A stretch of DNA of 64,000 nucleotides from Anagrus nilaparvatae (lineage: Eukaryota; Arthropoda; Insecta; Hymenoptera; Mymaridae), in NCBI GenBank assembly GCA_022575985.1, contig JAKSXM010000288.1, forward strand, positions 2,011,501 to 2,075,500, written 5' to 3'. Of the stretch, positions 1-13,900 are shown in pieces. Under the pieces are notes generated by a model, which was not told the DNA's origin, did not search any database, and saw only the letters and a program-made list of their open reading frames with translations. Both the position numbers and the translations under genes were made by a program. The first letter of the stretch is position 1. Every line of letters starts with the position of its first letter.

Positions 1-735
1 TGAAAAACACGATAAACAATTTTTTTTTTAAACTTTTTAATCTTGAAACTAGTAATTAATTAAATTCGATGGCATTCTACATTTCTACTCTACTTACATT
101 TGATACTTATTCACTTGTAAATGGAAAATTTTTAAATATTTAGTTCGAGAAAATTTTTTAAATTTATAAATTTAGGGTTGGTTTTTCACCCAAGGGGGAT
201 CAAACAATTTTTTTTATTACTAATGTTATTATTCTGTTGCAAAGGAAAAATTAAAATAAAAAATTTTAACAGTTATTCTGATTTCTTAAAAAATTTTAGG
301 GGTAGTTTTCACCCATTTCCACCCCCTGGGAAATGATTATTATAACTTACTAGTGTTAAATTCTAGAATCAGGGATAGAGAATAAAAAAAATGGTTTTTT
401 TATGTTTTTTACCCTTATAATTAACATTCATTTCTCAAATTGAGTCTATTATTAAGTAATTCCTATATTTTGTTAACCAATCTTGAAAAAAGTGCAATAA
501 CTTTATCATTTTAGCATTAAGTTCCAAAATTTTGCAAAAAAAACCATAAAAGAGGGTAGTTTTTTCTGATTTAAGGGGTTTACTTTATTTTCCAGCATCT
601 TGGTATCACGGATTCAGCTATCCAATAAATCTAGTAGACCTATTCTCAAGTTGGGTGTCAATATCAGAATTCCCCCCTCGCGTTATGATTGGAATATATG
701 CTAACCCATTGTGAATTCGTTTCTCCAATTGCACT

Positions 736-948
736 TCACCTTTGCTCGTACGCCTAGTTTTCTGATATTTATTTTATTTTGGTACAGTATTGAAAAAAAT
801 TGAGTCAGCACTTTTAATCGAATTTCCAAATAATTTGAAATACAGTAATTAGAATTAGTCAATCATGCCGATTATTAATGCTGATTCAATTTTTTTAAAT
901 ATTGTACCAAAATAAAATATCAGAAAACTAGGCGTACGAACAAAGGTC
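736..948. mobile_element. MITE with about 55 bp terminal inverted repeats
   Basis: Positions 736-793 and 893-948 are imperfect inverted repeats sharing TCGTACGCCTAGTTTTCTGA, with an internal spacer of about 100 bp and no coding capacity. It lies downstream of the odorant receptor gene. The superfamily is not identified. Confidence 0.75.
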
Positions 949-1589
949 GAGTTATGCTTCAACTCAAGCAAAATTCAAGTAGAGCAACCAATTACATAGA
1001 TAATAAAGTGCATTATCACAGAATTATAGAATCAGATTTTTTTACTATAGTTAATAATTTAAATTATTGTTAATTAAGTTTAATTTTTAAAGAATAGTAG
1101 TAAATATAATGTGTATTAAGTATAAGATTAATAGATAAAGTAGTAGGAGGCTTGTATGGATTGATATTTTCATAATTTTTTTGCATTATCTGAAAATACA
1201 TACAAAAATATTAGATATACGTATTTTTTTAATTTTTTTTAAAATTTTGCTATTCTAGGTAGTTATAAAGAAGCAAAGTGATTGCAGTTGCATCTAGTGT
1301 GACCATAATTCTTATACCTTTTCAACGAAGTCAACGCAGCTTTTTAATTTTAATTTTTATTTTTAATCAAAAAAATAAGCATTTAACCATTTTTTAACAT
1401 ACTTAATTTCATATTGTGCTAAAAATTCATAAAAATTTTTAAAATTTTGATCCATGAAAGCCTTCTATTGACACCATTGACGAAGGAGTTCGCTATGCGG
1501 ACCAAGTAAAAGTAGACATTTGATGGGTGGCATAAATTTTTATAATAAAAACAATTAAGAATAGTTGTTTCTTATCTCTTTTTTTTGCG
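949..1589. other. AT-rich flank downstream of the odorant receptor
   Basis: No gene, repeat pair or RNA was seen here. It probably includes the 3'UTR of the odorant receptor on the minus strand. Positions 1-735 are likewise AT-rich without a recognisable feature. Confidence 0.4.
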
Positions 1590-4500
1590 TTATTTTAGTT
1601 GATTCTTTTTATGAGTCGTTCTAAGAAAAGTACAGTAGCTCGTGGACTTTTTCACAACCTGAACAAAAATATATTAATCATGTCTTATGTCTTTTTTTAC
1701 ATTTATTATTTGATTTTGCTTTCATTATTCTCAAGTCTATCTTATTGCATCTAATGAAAATCTATTCATTGAATTTAATTTTTAATTAGTTATTACGTCA
1801 TTATTTTTTACATAAAAAGGATTTTTTCTTTATAAAACAATATCTTTAATTAAAAAATCTTATACCTTTGAATATGTTTCCAAATTTCCATCAAAGTAAA
1901 ATATTTTGATTCCTAACGGATTGGAGCTTTTCATCATCATAAAAATAATTAATTTTCGTGTTTCAATCGATGCTTCAAGCCAATCAGCGTCGTAGCTATT
2001 TAACAATATTCAGAATATCAAAAAATTATGTATACTAATTACTGTTTACAAGTATTGAAAAGCGATGTTAAAAATCGGTTTCTTACAGAAAATTTATACA
2101 GAAAGTTTTTAGAGTAAAAATTAAGCATAAAAATTAAAAAGCAATTATTATTAATATCGATTTTTTTATTATCGCTCATAATTTACTATCTAACGTCGGA
2201 TACTATTTTTATTTTTTTAACTTGCAGCTACAGAAAACCCAAGTATTGAAGAGCAAGAATAATATTTTTATGTTCTATACAATCACAAATAATTTTAATT
2301 TTTCTTTTTACTTTCGAGGTACTCGAAAAAACCCCAAATACAGGGTGTGGAAGGGGATCAAATGGTTTTAGAATAATTTCAATGATAGGACTTATATTAA
2401 TTCAGGTTTGTATAAAATAATTTTAATAATTTAGTATAAGAATAAAAATAAATTAAATAACACTGTTATAGGCCATCATGGCCCATTCCCATTGGTTGTG
2501 TTAACATAAAAACCATTTATAAGTTTTTTTATGAATTCCTTTCAATACAAAGCCAAAATATTATAAGAAAATTGTAACCTATGAATAAAATTGTAATAGA
2601 AAATAATTACAAGGATTTTAAAACTCTTCCGAGTTTTAAGGTGATATTTCCTGAATATTCTGATGAAAATCATCGGCCAAAAGTTTCAGAAATTGGATTT
2701 ACAAAATTAGAAATTATAGATGGACATTAATCTTGTGGTAGTTAAAGAGAGTATTTTATCTCAGATGAAGTGCTATCATAAATCCAGAAAGCCATTTTTT
2801 GATGAAGGAAATTCAGAGGATGCGAGAGAAACAAGAACAGGATCGAGTGATTTAAAAATCGAATTTTTTAACGAAATAATTTCTGCTCTAATATCTCAAT
2901 TAGAAAAAAGATTAGTAGCTTACCAAAAATTAAACACATTATTCGGATTCCTTACGAAAATTCATCAGATTGAAGATGAGGATATTGATAAAAATTGTAA
3001 AAAATTAGTATCAAAATATCAAGATGATTTAGAAGAGTCGTTAAATAATGAATGTAAGAATTTAGCTGCTTATTTAAATGTAAAATAAATAAGTGAAATA
3101 ACTGCTTCAGAGCTATTAGATATATTACATAAAAATAGTTTATTAGATATTTATCCAAATGTCAACATTGCTTTATGTAGATATCTATTTTTGATGATAT
3201 TAAACTGCTCAGATGAAAGGTCCTTTTCAGCATTACGTCGGGTTAAAGATTATTTAAGATCTAACCAAGAATAAGATAGGCTAAATGCTGTTTCATTGTT
3301 ACTTATTGAGCGTGATTTGACACTTTTGTTAAATTACGATGAAGTTATTAATGAATTTGCAGCCACCAAAGCACGTAAAAAGTTTCTTAAAGAGTAATTT
3401 TTAAATTCATTAAAATTTATTCAGTTATATTATTTTCTAAAATTTTAATCTCATATAAGTAATAGCCAATTATTAAACAAAAAGTATTATATTTTATAGT
3501 AATGATAGTATGAACCTTAATTAAATTTATTTTTAGACTAATAAGGGGAGTTCAATACATTTGGAACACCAAATTACACCAAATGGTTATGGATGAGTTT
3601 GTTATGTTGAAAAAACATGCCGACTACCCTCCGTTCCTTCCAATGGGCCTTCTGGGCCTAGGAACACAGGGCTTAATGTTATAAAATAGGATTTTTTGGT
3701 AATTTTCAATGAAACGCCAAAACCTCGCAAGTTAACCAAAATACTTCCGATTGGTCTCATTTTTTTGGTTTAAGTATTACCTTTTAAACGCCGTAAAGCC
3801 GTAAACAGCAATTTATTACCACTAATTCTCTCATCACTATAGCCAATTAATCAAACGGTCATTTTTTGCTAAAAAAGACCAGTTTTTAAATTGGTATCAA
3901 ATTTGTAATTTCTGACGAAAATGGGTTTTATAGGTCTGAAAAAATTTGTACAGGCTTCAAGTTTCCAAAAATTTTTTTATCGTCTCATTTCCTTGATTTA
4001 TTTTTAAGAAATGGCTCTTTAAAGTTAAAATTAAAAATGAGCTTTTTTAAAAAATCGTAAAATTGGGACTGTGACTTCAAATTATCATATCTCGTTAACA
4101 TATTATTGAAAAAGGTAAAGTAAAAAAATTTTGGAAACTTGAAGCTGGTACAAATTTTTTCAGACCTATAAAACCCATTTTCATAAGAAATTACAAATTT
4201 GGCAGCAATTTAAAAATTGGTCATTTTTAGCCAAAAATGACCGTTTGGTTAATTGGCTATAATGATGAGAGAATTAGTGATAATAAATTGCGGTTTTCGG
4301 CGTATAAAAGGTAATATTTAAATAAAAAAAATGAGACTATCCAAAAGAGTTTTGGTTAACTTGCGAGGTTTTGGCGTTTCATTGAAAATTACCAAAAAAC
4401 TCTATTTTATAACATTGAGCCCTGCGTTTCTAGGCCCAGAAGGCCCATTGGAAGGAATGGAGGGTAGTCGGCATGTTTTTTCAACATAACAAACTCATCC

Positions 4501-7500
4501 ACAACCATTTGGTGTAATTTGGTGTTCCAAATGTATTGAACTCCCCTTGTAAGTGAACAATGTATATATTCATTTTTCCTGTATATAATAGAAATTTTAA
4601 TTTATCTTAAACATAAAAAAAATTAGAATTAGAAATAAAGTAAATTATGCTTTAACGCCATCCTAAACCCAAATGTGTCGGTAAAAATTTCTTAAATGTC
4701 GGCTTTCTTTTTTAAGCTTTAGAAAAAACAATAAAAATATTTTAAGCTATAAAGAATGATTTTTTTTAGTGAATGAATCAATATGAAGCCTGAAATTTTA
4801 TTATAAATGAATTAGCGACCTTTTTCAAAATGAACTCTGCCTTACCGACTCAATGTTAAAAACATAGGGGTTTAGGATGGCGTTAAGCACCATTTTATTT
4901 TTTAGACCTGTCCCAAAATTAATGTAAATTTTAGTTTAGTAAAATTAAGTCATTAAATCTAGTATTATTTTTTTAATTTATCTATTTTTAATTAAAAAAT
5001 TTTTTTAATTTTTTTTTTTTAAAGTATTTTCTCTCGCCTTCCATAGGCGGCAACATTTCTGCATTAGGCGGCACGAGAGGTAAAGACGGCCCTGGTAGTA
5101 CCACGTCCATCCCTTAGAGCCAATCTTAAATTGAGAATTTCCTAACTTAAATAAGAGACTTAAGTTTAAGTCCTTGTTTAAGTCTTAAATCATAAAACCG
5201 AAAATTATTTTATTCTGGATAATTCGTGATTCTACCTATACTTAACGCCTTTCCAAATTTAGTCTTAAAAATACAACAATTATTCATTGATCACTTACAT
5301 GCTATTAAACAATTCCTCATTAGCATTTGTAATGCATTGACCAAGATAGAAAAAATAAAATGCATGTGTCAGCATATCCACATATAATAGTCCAAATTTT
5401 ATGGCTTGTTTTATGTCGTCATTTATAAAAACCTTAAAATAAAATTTCTTTTTTTATAAGATGTGCTGCAGCTGAATTTTTATTTAAAAATCAAATTTAA
5501 AATCAAATTAATATTTTATGAAACAACTACAATATTAGAATATTATATTTATTTAATTTTTAATTTAATTAAAATTTTTTCGATAAGGAAATTTTTGGGG
5601 ATATCCATAATCACTTCATAGCACAGATTTTCATTATGCAGGCTAAATCTTAAATAGGAATCATAAGAGAAAAATTTTAATTTTAAATAGTTTTCAAAAA
5701 GCTCCGAGAAAGAAAGCTTTTTTTACTACAAAATTAGCCATTGCATTTTTTTCAAAAATTTGTGAATTTGGCCCAAGTCAATTGGACCCACGTCAATTGG
5801 GCCCAAGTTGAACTACACGGTCACAGAAATTGGTCCAATCTATTTTTTTCCAAAAGTACAACTAATGATAAGTATCCATACCAATTGTTAGCTCAAATGA
5901 TTCAATTCACGGTTTTTGGTATCCAGTTTGTTTAGTTAATTTTTATCAAAAGATCATTTATTTTTTTTATTTTTTCTATGAAAAACTCATATTACCATGA
6001 GAAAATATTTCCTCCTAGATTCCGATAGGAAATTTCCTGTAGAATGCGATTCCGGGGCCAAAAAATTATTTTGTACTATGCATGCACTATTTTAAACTTT
6101 AAAAATTCGCCATTTAAACATGATTGCTTCAAATATTAACAAAACTAATAAGTTTCGGTAAAATTTCCCGTGAAATCCGAATATTTAATCCAGTTGTTTA
6201 TTAGTCACGTGACTAGGCGGAAAATTCAAAATTTTTTAAATTGGTCATTTATATATTAATCATTTTTTGTTCTAGAGCTTTTAGATTAGTGTAACCCACG
6301 GATTTTATTATTTTTCATGAAAAAGGTTATAACATGTGACCATTATTTGGTGAATCACAAATTTTTTAAGTTTTTTTTAAAATTTTGAAATTAAAGATAG
6401 TTTTCCAATTTTTTGATGGATCTATTATCTATTATATAAAAATTGATGGGCTTTATGGGGGCCGCCATCTTGTGGACAGTATAAAGACCAAAATTGCTTA
6501 TTTACAATTTTGAATTTTTCTATTTTCTTTATAGGTTATAACCTATATTTCTTATTGATATTTTTAAATAAAGCTATCAGGCAAGATTATAGTGCAGGTG
6601 AACAACGTGAGCTCGATATAGTCCAGGAATTAAAATAGTAAGGTAATATGCGAAAAAAATTGCATTTCAAATTTTTTGCACATAAAGAAATTACGAGCAC
6701 CATGTACCCGGACGATAATGTTTCACTCAGTTTAACCTTCTTGTTTTTGAACATGTAAAATCAATTGTAGATTAAACGTACGGTCAAAATACGTGAAACA
6801 TTCTCGCCCGAATAGTTGACAAAAATTTTTCTTGTACCAAATAATGGTCACGCGATATAAAAAGAAATTTGAGAGAAGAAAATCAAAGCTGCAGCTTTTG
6901 TGTTATTTAAGTTTAAAGACGTAATGGTAAAAATATGGATTTATTGCGCATGCGCAGTCCAAAATAATTTTTGACCCCGGAATCTCATTCTACGAAAATT
7001 TCTTTCGGGATCTAAAAGAAAATATTTTTTCTTCATAATATTAGCTTTTAATAGAAAAAATAAGAAAAATAAATGCTATTTTGTTACAAAATGTACTGAA
7101 CCAACTAAAACAGAAAAATGTCAAAAATAGAGAATTGAGCCATTAGAGTTAAAAATTAGCGTGGAGATTTTTCATTAGTTGTCACTTATCATTTCTGTAA
7201 CCCTTCAGTTCAACTTGGCCCCAATTGGCGTGGAATCCCCAACACGATCTTTTAAATATTCAATATTCTCAACATTTTTACGAAATTGTCACTTACCATG
7301 TAAGAGCACAGGCTAAGCAGAAAAAGAGATTGAATCATTAGAAATTCCGATGATGGATTGAGAAGTTGGCCAAGATCATCAACAAGGCTAAAAAATATAA
7401 CTTGCTTAATTTAAAATACTATATAGTTATGGGATTGCAGTTTTACAGTTTAGAAATCAATTACTCAGGGTTGCGATATTTTTTATTTCTTTTAATTTTT

Positions 7501-10500
7501 TAGTTCAATTGTCTCAATAATTCGATTGAAACCTACGAAATTATGTCTTTAGTTTTAACCTTTTAATTCTTAAAATCCTAAAACGATATTTAAAGTCAAG
7601 TTTATATATAATATAGCTGAATAAATAAGCGAAGTAAGTGAAATTTTCAAACAGGTAAAAAGTGGCAATTTAATATAACAAAAATAATTTTGGTTCCTAT
7701 AGGAGTAGCGAGCCAGAATACTGTAAAATCTAAATCGAGAAAATATATTCAAACCTATATTTCAACAATAAAAAATGAGGCTAAGCCATTGATAATTAAG
7801 TTCGGGTTAAAATAAAAAAATTAATAAAAAATAGCAGTTTTCTTAAGGTATGCGCAAGGTGATACTTCTCCAGTCGAATGAAGAAATTTGCTTAAATTAA
7901 GGTATTTAGTAAATTAAATAATACGCAAAGTCAAGGCCAGTTTTACCTTGCACACTGTTCTTATCAAACAATGCGCAATTTAAGAAATGTATCACTGTTA
8001 AAAAATCTTTTATAATTATCTAAACACAAAACATACCACGATTTGTGAGGACCAGTATTATCTTCTTGCGTCGGAGCAGGAAGGGAAGATATGTCCTTGT
8101 TTGGTTTCTGAAGAAAGCGAAGTAGCTTGTAATTTCAACCTCAGTATAGAAAATTTTTTTACTAGCTATTATTCGTGTATTAATTCTACCGTTATTATAT
8201 AATGCGCAAAAATTAACTACTGCTGCATAAGCTTTTTCAGTGGTGTCAGAAAATATGTGTAACTCAATAGAAACGGGCTTGTAATCAAATTCAAATAAGC
8301 AACGCGGAACTTTACAATCATTAGTTCTTGGAAGATCAGAAATCCAACCCTGCCACTCGTTGGCGCTTTTTTAGCTTATGGGCTTATGCTAACCTCCCAA
8401 GCGAAACAATCGGGCGGATTGTCACGCGGCCCTCTGGTGGACACCGTGCGGCCGCCCGACTTTAAGGCGGCAATCCGCTCGATTGTTTCGGTAGGGCTGT
8501 ATCGATACATCTTGCAATAAAATTTTTGCACGTTTAGTAAAGGGATTTAAAAAACCAAGAGGGTTTAAGAGTAACTGATCTCTAAACTTCACGATTAGTA
8601 GGTACTCTGTGAGATTTTTCATTAACGCATGCAACTTTTTCCATGCGAAGCGCCAAATTCAATTATCAGTATCCGTATTCCATTGCAATCCCAAGGCTTT
8701 CTAGACACCTGGTTATATAAGAACATTTCTGTATTACGATCTTTTACATATAAGACACTACAAGGGGAACTTTTTGAGCCAAAAAATTAAAGAACTCAAT
8801 TTGTCACTTTTAATTACTATGCGACCTTTTCTAAATGATAATAAAAATCAAAACAGAAATTTCAGTAAATCAGGACCTGCTAAGACCAGCGTATTCATAA
8901 GAACCACTCGTAGTTTATCTAAATTTTTAGGTCTTTGGACTCCAAAATGAGGAAGAAACTATGAATCAAGAGGAATAGAATCAATTAAAACAGCATAACC
9001 TTCGTAAATAAACTTATCTATTTCCTTGTTATGCAAAGCTGCATAAACTGGGTCACGATCTAACTTGCGTTACGCTGATTTTAAACGAGAAAAAATTTAA
9101 TCAAAATTAATGGGTAAATGCAAATTATATCGTGCATATAAGAAACCTGATTTTCCAGTATCCATTAACATAGCGAGTGGTATTTTCAAGAATCATTAAA
9201 ACTCGCTCATCTGATTTAGATTTGCGAGCAATCTTTCCTACACCCAAACTCTCCAAAGCAAAGTATAGTTTTACTAAATCATGTAAATTTATTTTATCAG
9301 AGTTACGACCCGCTTTCTCGGCTTCAGAATATAAAAATATTTCTGATATGTGCAATAAACTGCATTTTGCTGGTTCTTTTGAGTTTGCTTTACCATGAAT
9401 TACCCACCCTAATTAAGTTTTTATTTTTTTTTCTTTACAATCACTTTGTCTCGTGAATTAAATTTCAAACAGAATTAAAAATTAATAATTTCTTTCACAA
9501 CTTGGGCAAAAATATAATTTTATACAATTTATTTTTATATTTATACTAAAATATCAAAATATTGACATCAAGTAAGAAACTCGTTAAATTTATATTTTTA
9601 TTTATTAATTATATTACTTGATAATACGTTGGTGTTGAATGATGCATTTGATAAATTTCTTATATTTATTCTTTTGTGACTGTGAAGTATTTAACGCATC
9701 TTTTATTTGCAACCTGCGATAAAAAAATGTTTATTAATAATAAATATAATAAGTAAATGAACTTTTCTTCTGGGTTACGTCGCCAAAGAGTTCAAGGTTA
9801 GAGTATCGGATATGATTTGGCAAATCATTGATAAATACTAAAATTAGTAATTGCCCAGAGTGCGACCCCTTGCGACACCCCTAATGTGACATTAAATTTA
9901 AAAATTATACCAAAATAAAAATTACCTTAGTATTTTTATAAGAGCTAAGATATGTTGCACTATATTTAATAATAATATATCCATTGAAATGGCTATTGCT
10001 CCAATATAGACGACTTTAAGAATAGATATAAAGTGAATTTCATTAAAGTATTTGTCTTCATCAACAAAAAAATCAATTTGAATAATCTTAATTTTTTTTC
10101 TTGTTTCATTTAATGGATTAATTACATCCAATACTTTTGTTGTAATTGGCAAGAAAATAAACGTTGCACAAAATAATATAATAATTACTATACAAAAAAT
10201 GTTATAAGTGAAATTATTGAGTAAGAAAATATATACATTAATCTGACAGTTATTTTAAAAAGTTTTTTGATTTTCCAAAGAGCAGATGAAATTATTTACC
10301 ATTAACCCGGTTAAATAAGGTTCCCAAAATTATAGCTCTTTTGATCTCGCCTTAATATTCCCTCCGAGTGCTTGAAAACACCATTGTTTCTTATGTGACC
10401 TAAAATTTGCTACATATGAGTCTACGTATTTAGTGGCAATATTTAAAAGTGGTTGTATGAGCTACGATTTTAGGATTCTTCTTTTTTTGGTAAATGGAAC

Positions 10501-10933
10501 ATAAATTTCACCCTTACTTTAGTATTTCACCTATTTATGCAAAATCTAAGCAAATACTACTGCGGATTAAAGTATGATTTCCGACCCCAGCATATTTTTC
10601 AATTTTTTTTTTATTAAATTTGATGATTTACGACAAAAAATAGAATTCCAAGGGTCGGCATCCCCCAACCCCTCTTCGTTCATCGGGGGAGGTGCTAGAA
10701 TCCTATTTTTTATTGTAAATCATCAAATTTAATAAAAAAAAATATATAGATACAATTGATAGGATAAAAATTGAAAGCACCTGATACGTTTCTTCGGGTA
10801 CCTTCGACCATATAAAGTGACGAACAAACTAGGAGCAGAAAAATTTTTGCTAGCCGCATAGTTTCTTTTGAGTTGAATGCCTCAGAATCACGTTTTTTCA
10901 ATATTTAAAAATAACCGATTTTTGAATTTTTTA

Positions 10934-10964
<31 letters not shown>

Positions 10965-13900
10965 TATTTAATCCAGCTTCATATATACAGAAAAATATTA
11001 CATAGTAATATCACCCACCGAGACGACAATAGGTCTGTGTGTGGGACTGGTGATCATAACATATAATTCTTATAATGATATATAAATATATAAAAAAATT
11101 TTTTAAAATAATACATATAGCATTTTATAAATAAAATTTGTCAATAAATAACAACAATAAATTCTTCCAAAGTCAATTAAGTAATCTATAGAGTATTAAT
11201 TCTAGCAAGCCATGTTTTTAATTTATTGTTACAAATTTCAGATTCTTTTTTTAGATTAATAGGCATTGCATTAAAAATTTTTATGGCATTATAATAATGA
11301 TCTTTTTTCATTATTTCTTTTGTAAATTTAGGTATTTCTACAACTAATTTTCGTTCACTTTTTTTTTCTTTGGAGTCTAGCTTTATTTTTAAATTTACAA
11401 ATTCTTTTTTGATACAGAAGTAATAGAAAGTCTGCTTAATATTCAAGAAATGGTCGGTATTATTAAAGTAATCGAATAATCTTAAAACTCTGTTTTGCGC
11501 GTCTTGTAACTTGTTAACATAAACTTTATAAACGCCACCCCAGCCCAAAATTCCATAAGTTATTATAGAATTGAAAACTGCAAAATATATAGTCTTAAGC
11601 TGAGAATAATTCAAAAATTTTTTTAATTTATAAATTATAATAATTTTTTAAAGAACGGATTTATGTTTTTTTACTTGTCTTACATTCACAATTTACTAAA
11701 AAGGGTATATTACTTAACAAAGAATACAAATTTTCAATTTTTAACGTCTTACTCTCTAAATCGTAAAGTGTAAATTCACCTAAAAATTTACACCTTAACA
11801 CCTTATAAGTAGTAAATTTTAAATATACACTCTATAAGGAGTAAATTTTTACGTTTACACCCTTCGCGTATAGTGTAGTTTTAAATTTACTACTTATAAG
11901 GTGTAAATTTAAAATTTACACTCTAGTCGATGTTTTTTAAAAACTAACCCCAAAATTTTATAATGCGAGATACTGACTTCAGTATTCTTAGGTGAATTCA
12001 ACATTTAAATATTATTTTTAAAGCCAAATTTATTTATTTTTAATTTTATTATTGTTAATTTAAAACTACTTGAATGTCTAATAACACATAGAATGGGTTA
12101 ACGAAACAGCGTAAACATATCATTCTCGCGCCTCATTGCCAAAAGTAATGTTGAAAAAGGAGTCGCGGCCTCGTAGCTTAATTTTTATTACTTTTTATAA
12201 AAACGGCAACTTACCTCTGAATTATAATAATTTATCTAATTAAATTAACAAAAATACATAAACAATACTATTGAAAAATTTATATTAAGCATTTCATTTA
12301 GGTAAGCAATACAGAAAAAATATTAAGCTACGAGACCACGACTCCTTTTTCAACATTACTTTTGACAATAAGGCGCTAAAATAAAAACACATGATATGTT
12401 TACGCATGCAGTGTTACTAAACATTCAAGACGTTTTAAATAAACAATAATAAAAATTAAAAATAAATAAATTTGGCTTTAAAAATAATATTTAAATGTTG
12501 AATTCACCTAAGAATACTGAAGTCAGTATCTCGCATTTTAAAATTTTGGGGTTAGTTTTTAAAAAACATCGACTAGAGTGTAAATTTTAAATTTACACCT
12601 TATAAGTAGTAAATTTAAAACTACACTATACGCGAAGGGTGTAAACGTAAAAATTTACTCCTTATAGAGTGTATATTTAAAATTTACTACTTATAAGGTG
12701 TTAAGGTGTAAATTTTTAGGTGAATTTACACTTTACGATTTAGAGAGTAGAACAGTTCAAATGTTAAATATTAGGGTTTTCATAAACATGGGATTTTGAA
12801 AGGGAGATTGAATGGGGTAGGAATTCTGTTTCTTGGAATCTTATTTTTTATTATAAATCACCCAATTGAGTCAAAAAAATGTGAAAAATATGCTGGAGCC
12901 GGAAACCATACCTTATTCCGCAGTAGTATTTCAAATTAATTGTCAGGCTAAATACGCACATATAAAAATATACAGACAAGTATCCTTAAGGTGAGTCAGA
13001 GGCGCAGAAGGGTGGAAATATTCAATAATACAAATTTTTTTAAAAAAATGTTACTTCCAAATAATTTAAAATATAAAATTTTCTGGATACCTGTCCGTAT
13101 ATACTGGGTGGAGCACAATTACCACGGATTTTTACATTGCTAGTATATATCAAAGCAACGTAAATAACCGCGACAATTGCGTTCCAACAAGTATAATATT
13201 GACGTGAAATACATACGAATAAAAATCTGACTAATAATTTTTCCAAGTTTAGCCATTTTTAATAAAGAATCCCATTTAAATGTATATTTACTTTTTTTGA
13301 ATTTTATCCAATCTTCGTGAATTTTATTCAAAATTTTTTTAATCTAATTAGTATTTGCATAAGAAAATAATGTTTATAATTAAATTAATAAAATTTATTA
13401 AACTGCAACAAATTGATAAAATTTTATTTTACCTTGTTTTTTTTTAAGTATAAAGTCAAAAACATCGTGGCACAATTGCATTCAACTAATGCGTAAGCTA
13501 GTATTTCGATGACAAGATCGAAATTACTTTTGTTATTAATTATCGTAATTATCTGAAAATATCAATTTTAAATATCATGTAATTTTTTAATTTCAAATAA
13601 ATGAAGTTTGTTATCTTGGCAAGCTTAGCCCTATAGCATATGAGCAATTAATTTAAAAGTGCTACTTAATTTGAGCCTGGAATCGTAATTTTTTTTTTTG
13701 AGGGCACATCGATATGACCCGTGTTTTCAGATAGTTTGAACCTTCAGAAAACTGAAAAAAATCGTGAACAAGAAATCGGCGATAGGTGCCAAAAAGATTT
13801 TTTCACTTGTATGTCAAAAACTGTGTTTTTCGTATCTGAGCTACCCTAAATTTTTAAAATAACTTTTTAGGTAAATAAGATTTTAAAAAATAGATAAAAA

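Larger units (their letters stand above)
10556..12927. mobile_element. Outer inverted repeat pair enclosing nested elements
   Basis: Left 10556-10660 and right about 12800-12927 are imperfect inverted copies (ACTGCGGA..AAG.ATG.TTTCCG, then CAGCATATTTTTCA). Inside are a hairpin at 10602-10745, a LINE 3' fragment and a 1 kb foldback, so this looks like a nest of sequential insertions. It lies in intron 3 of the odorant receptor. Confidence 0.6.

Noticed and set aside
7570..7752. Minus-strand frame with vague resemblance to an odorant receptor C-terminus
   Set aside because: The true C-terminal exons were found at 1995-1866 and 1658-1590 with matching phases, and this frame has no matching splice sites.
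10710..10901. Minus-strand frame that could be read as an extra odorant receptor exon, with a phase that fits exon 4 by chance
   Set aside because: Exon 3 (13343-13217) ends in a GTATGT donor at the correct phase and supplies the expected EDW-to-PLNE segment without it. The frame lies inside a nested repeat and its acceptor is poor.
13040..13246. Apparent frameshift in odorant receptor exon 3
   Set aside because: Ending exon 3 at the GTATGT at 13216-13211 removes the need for a frame change and keeps phase with exon 4.
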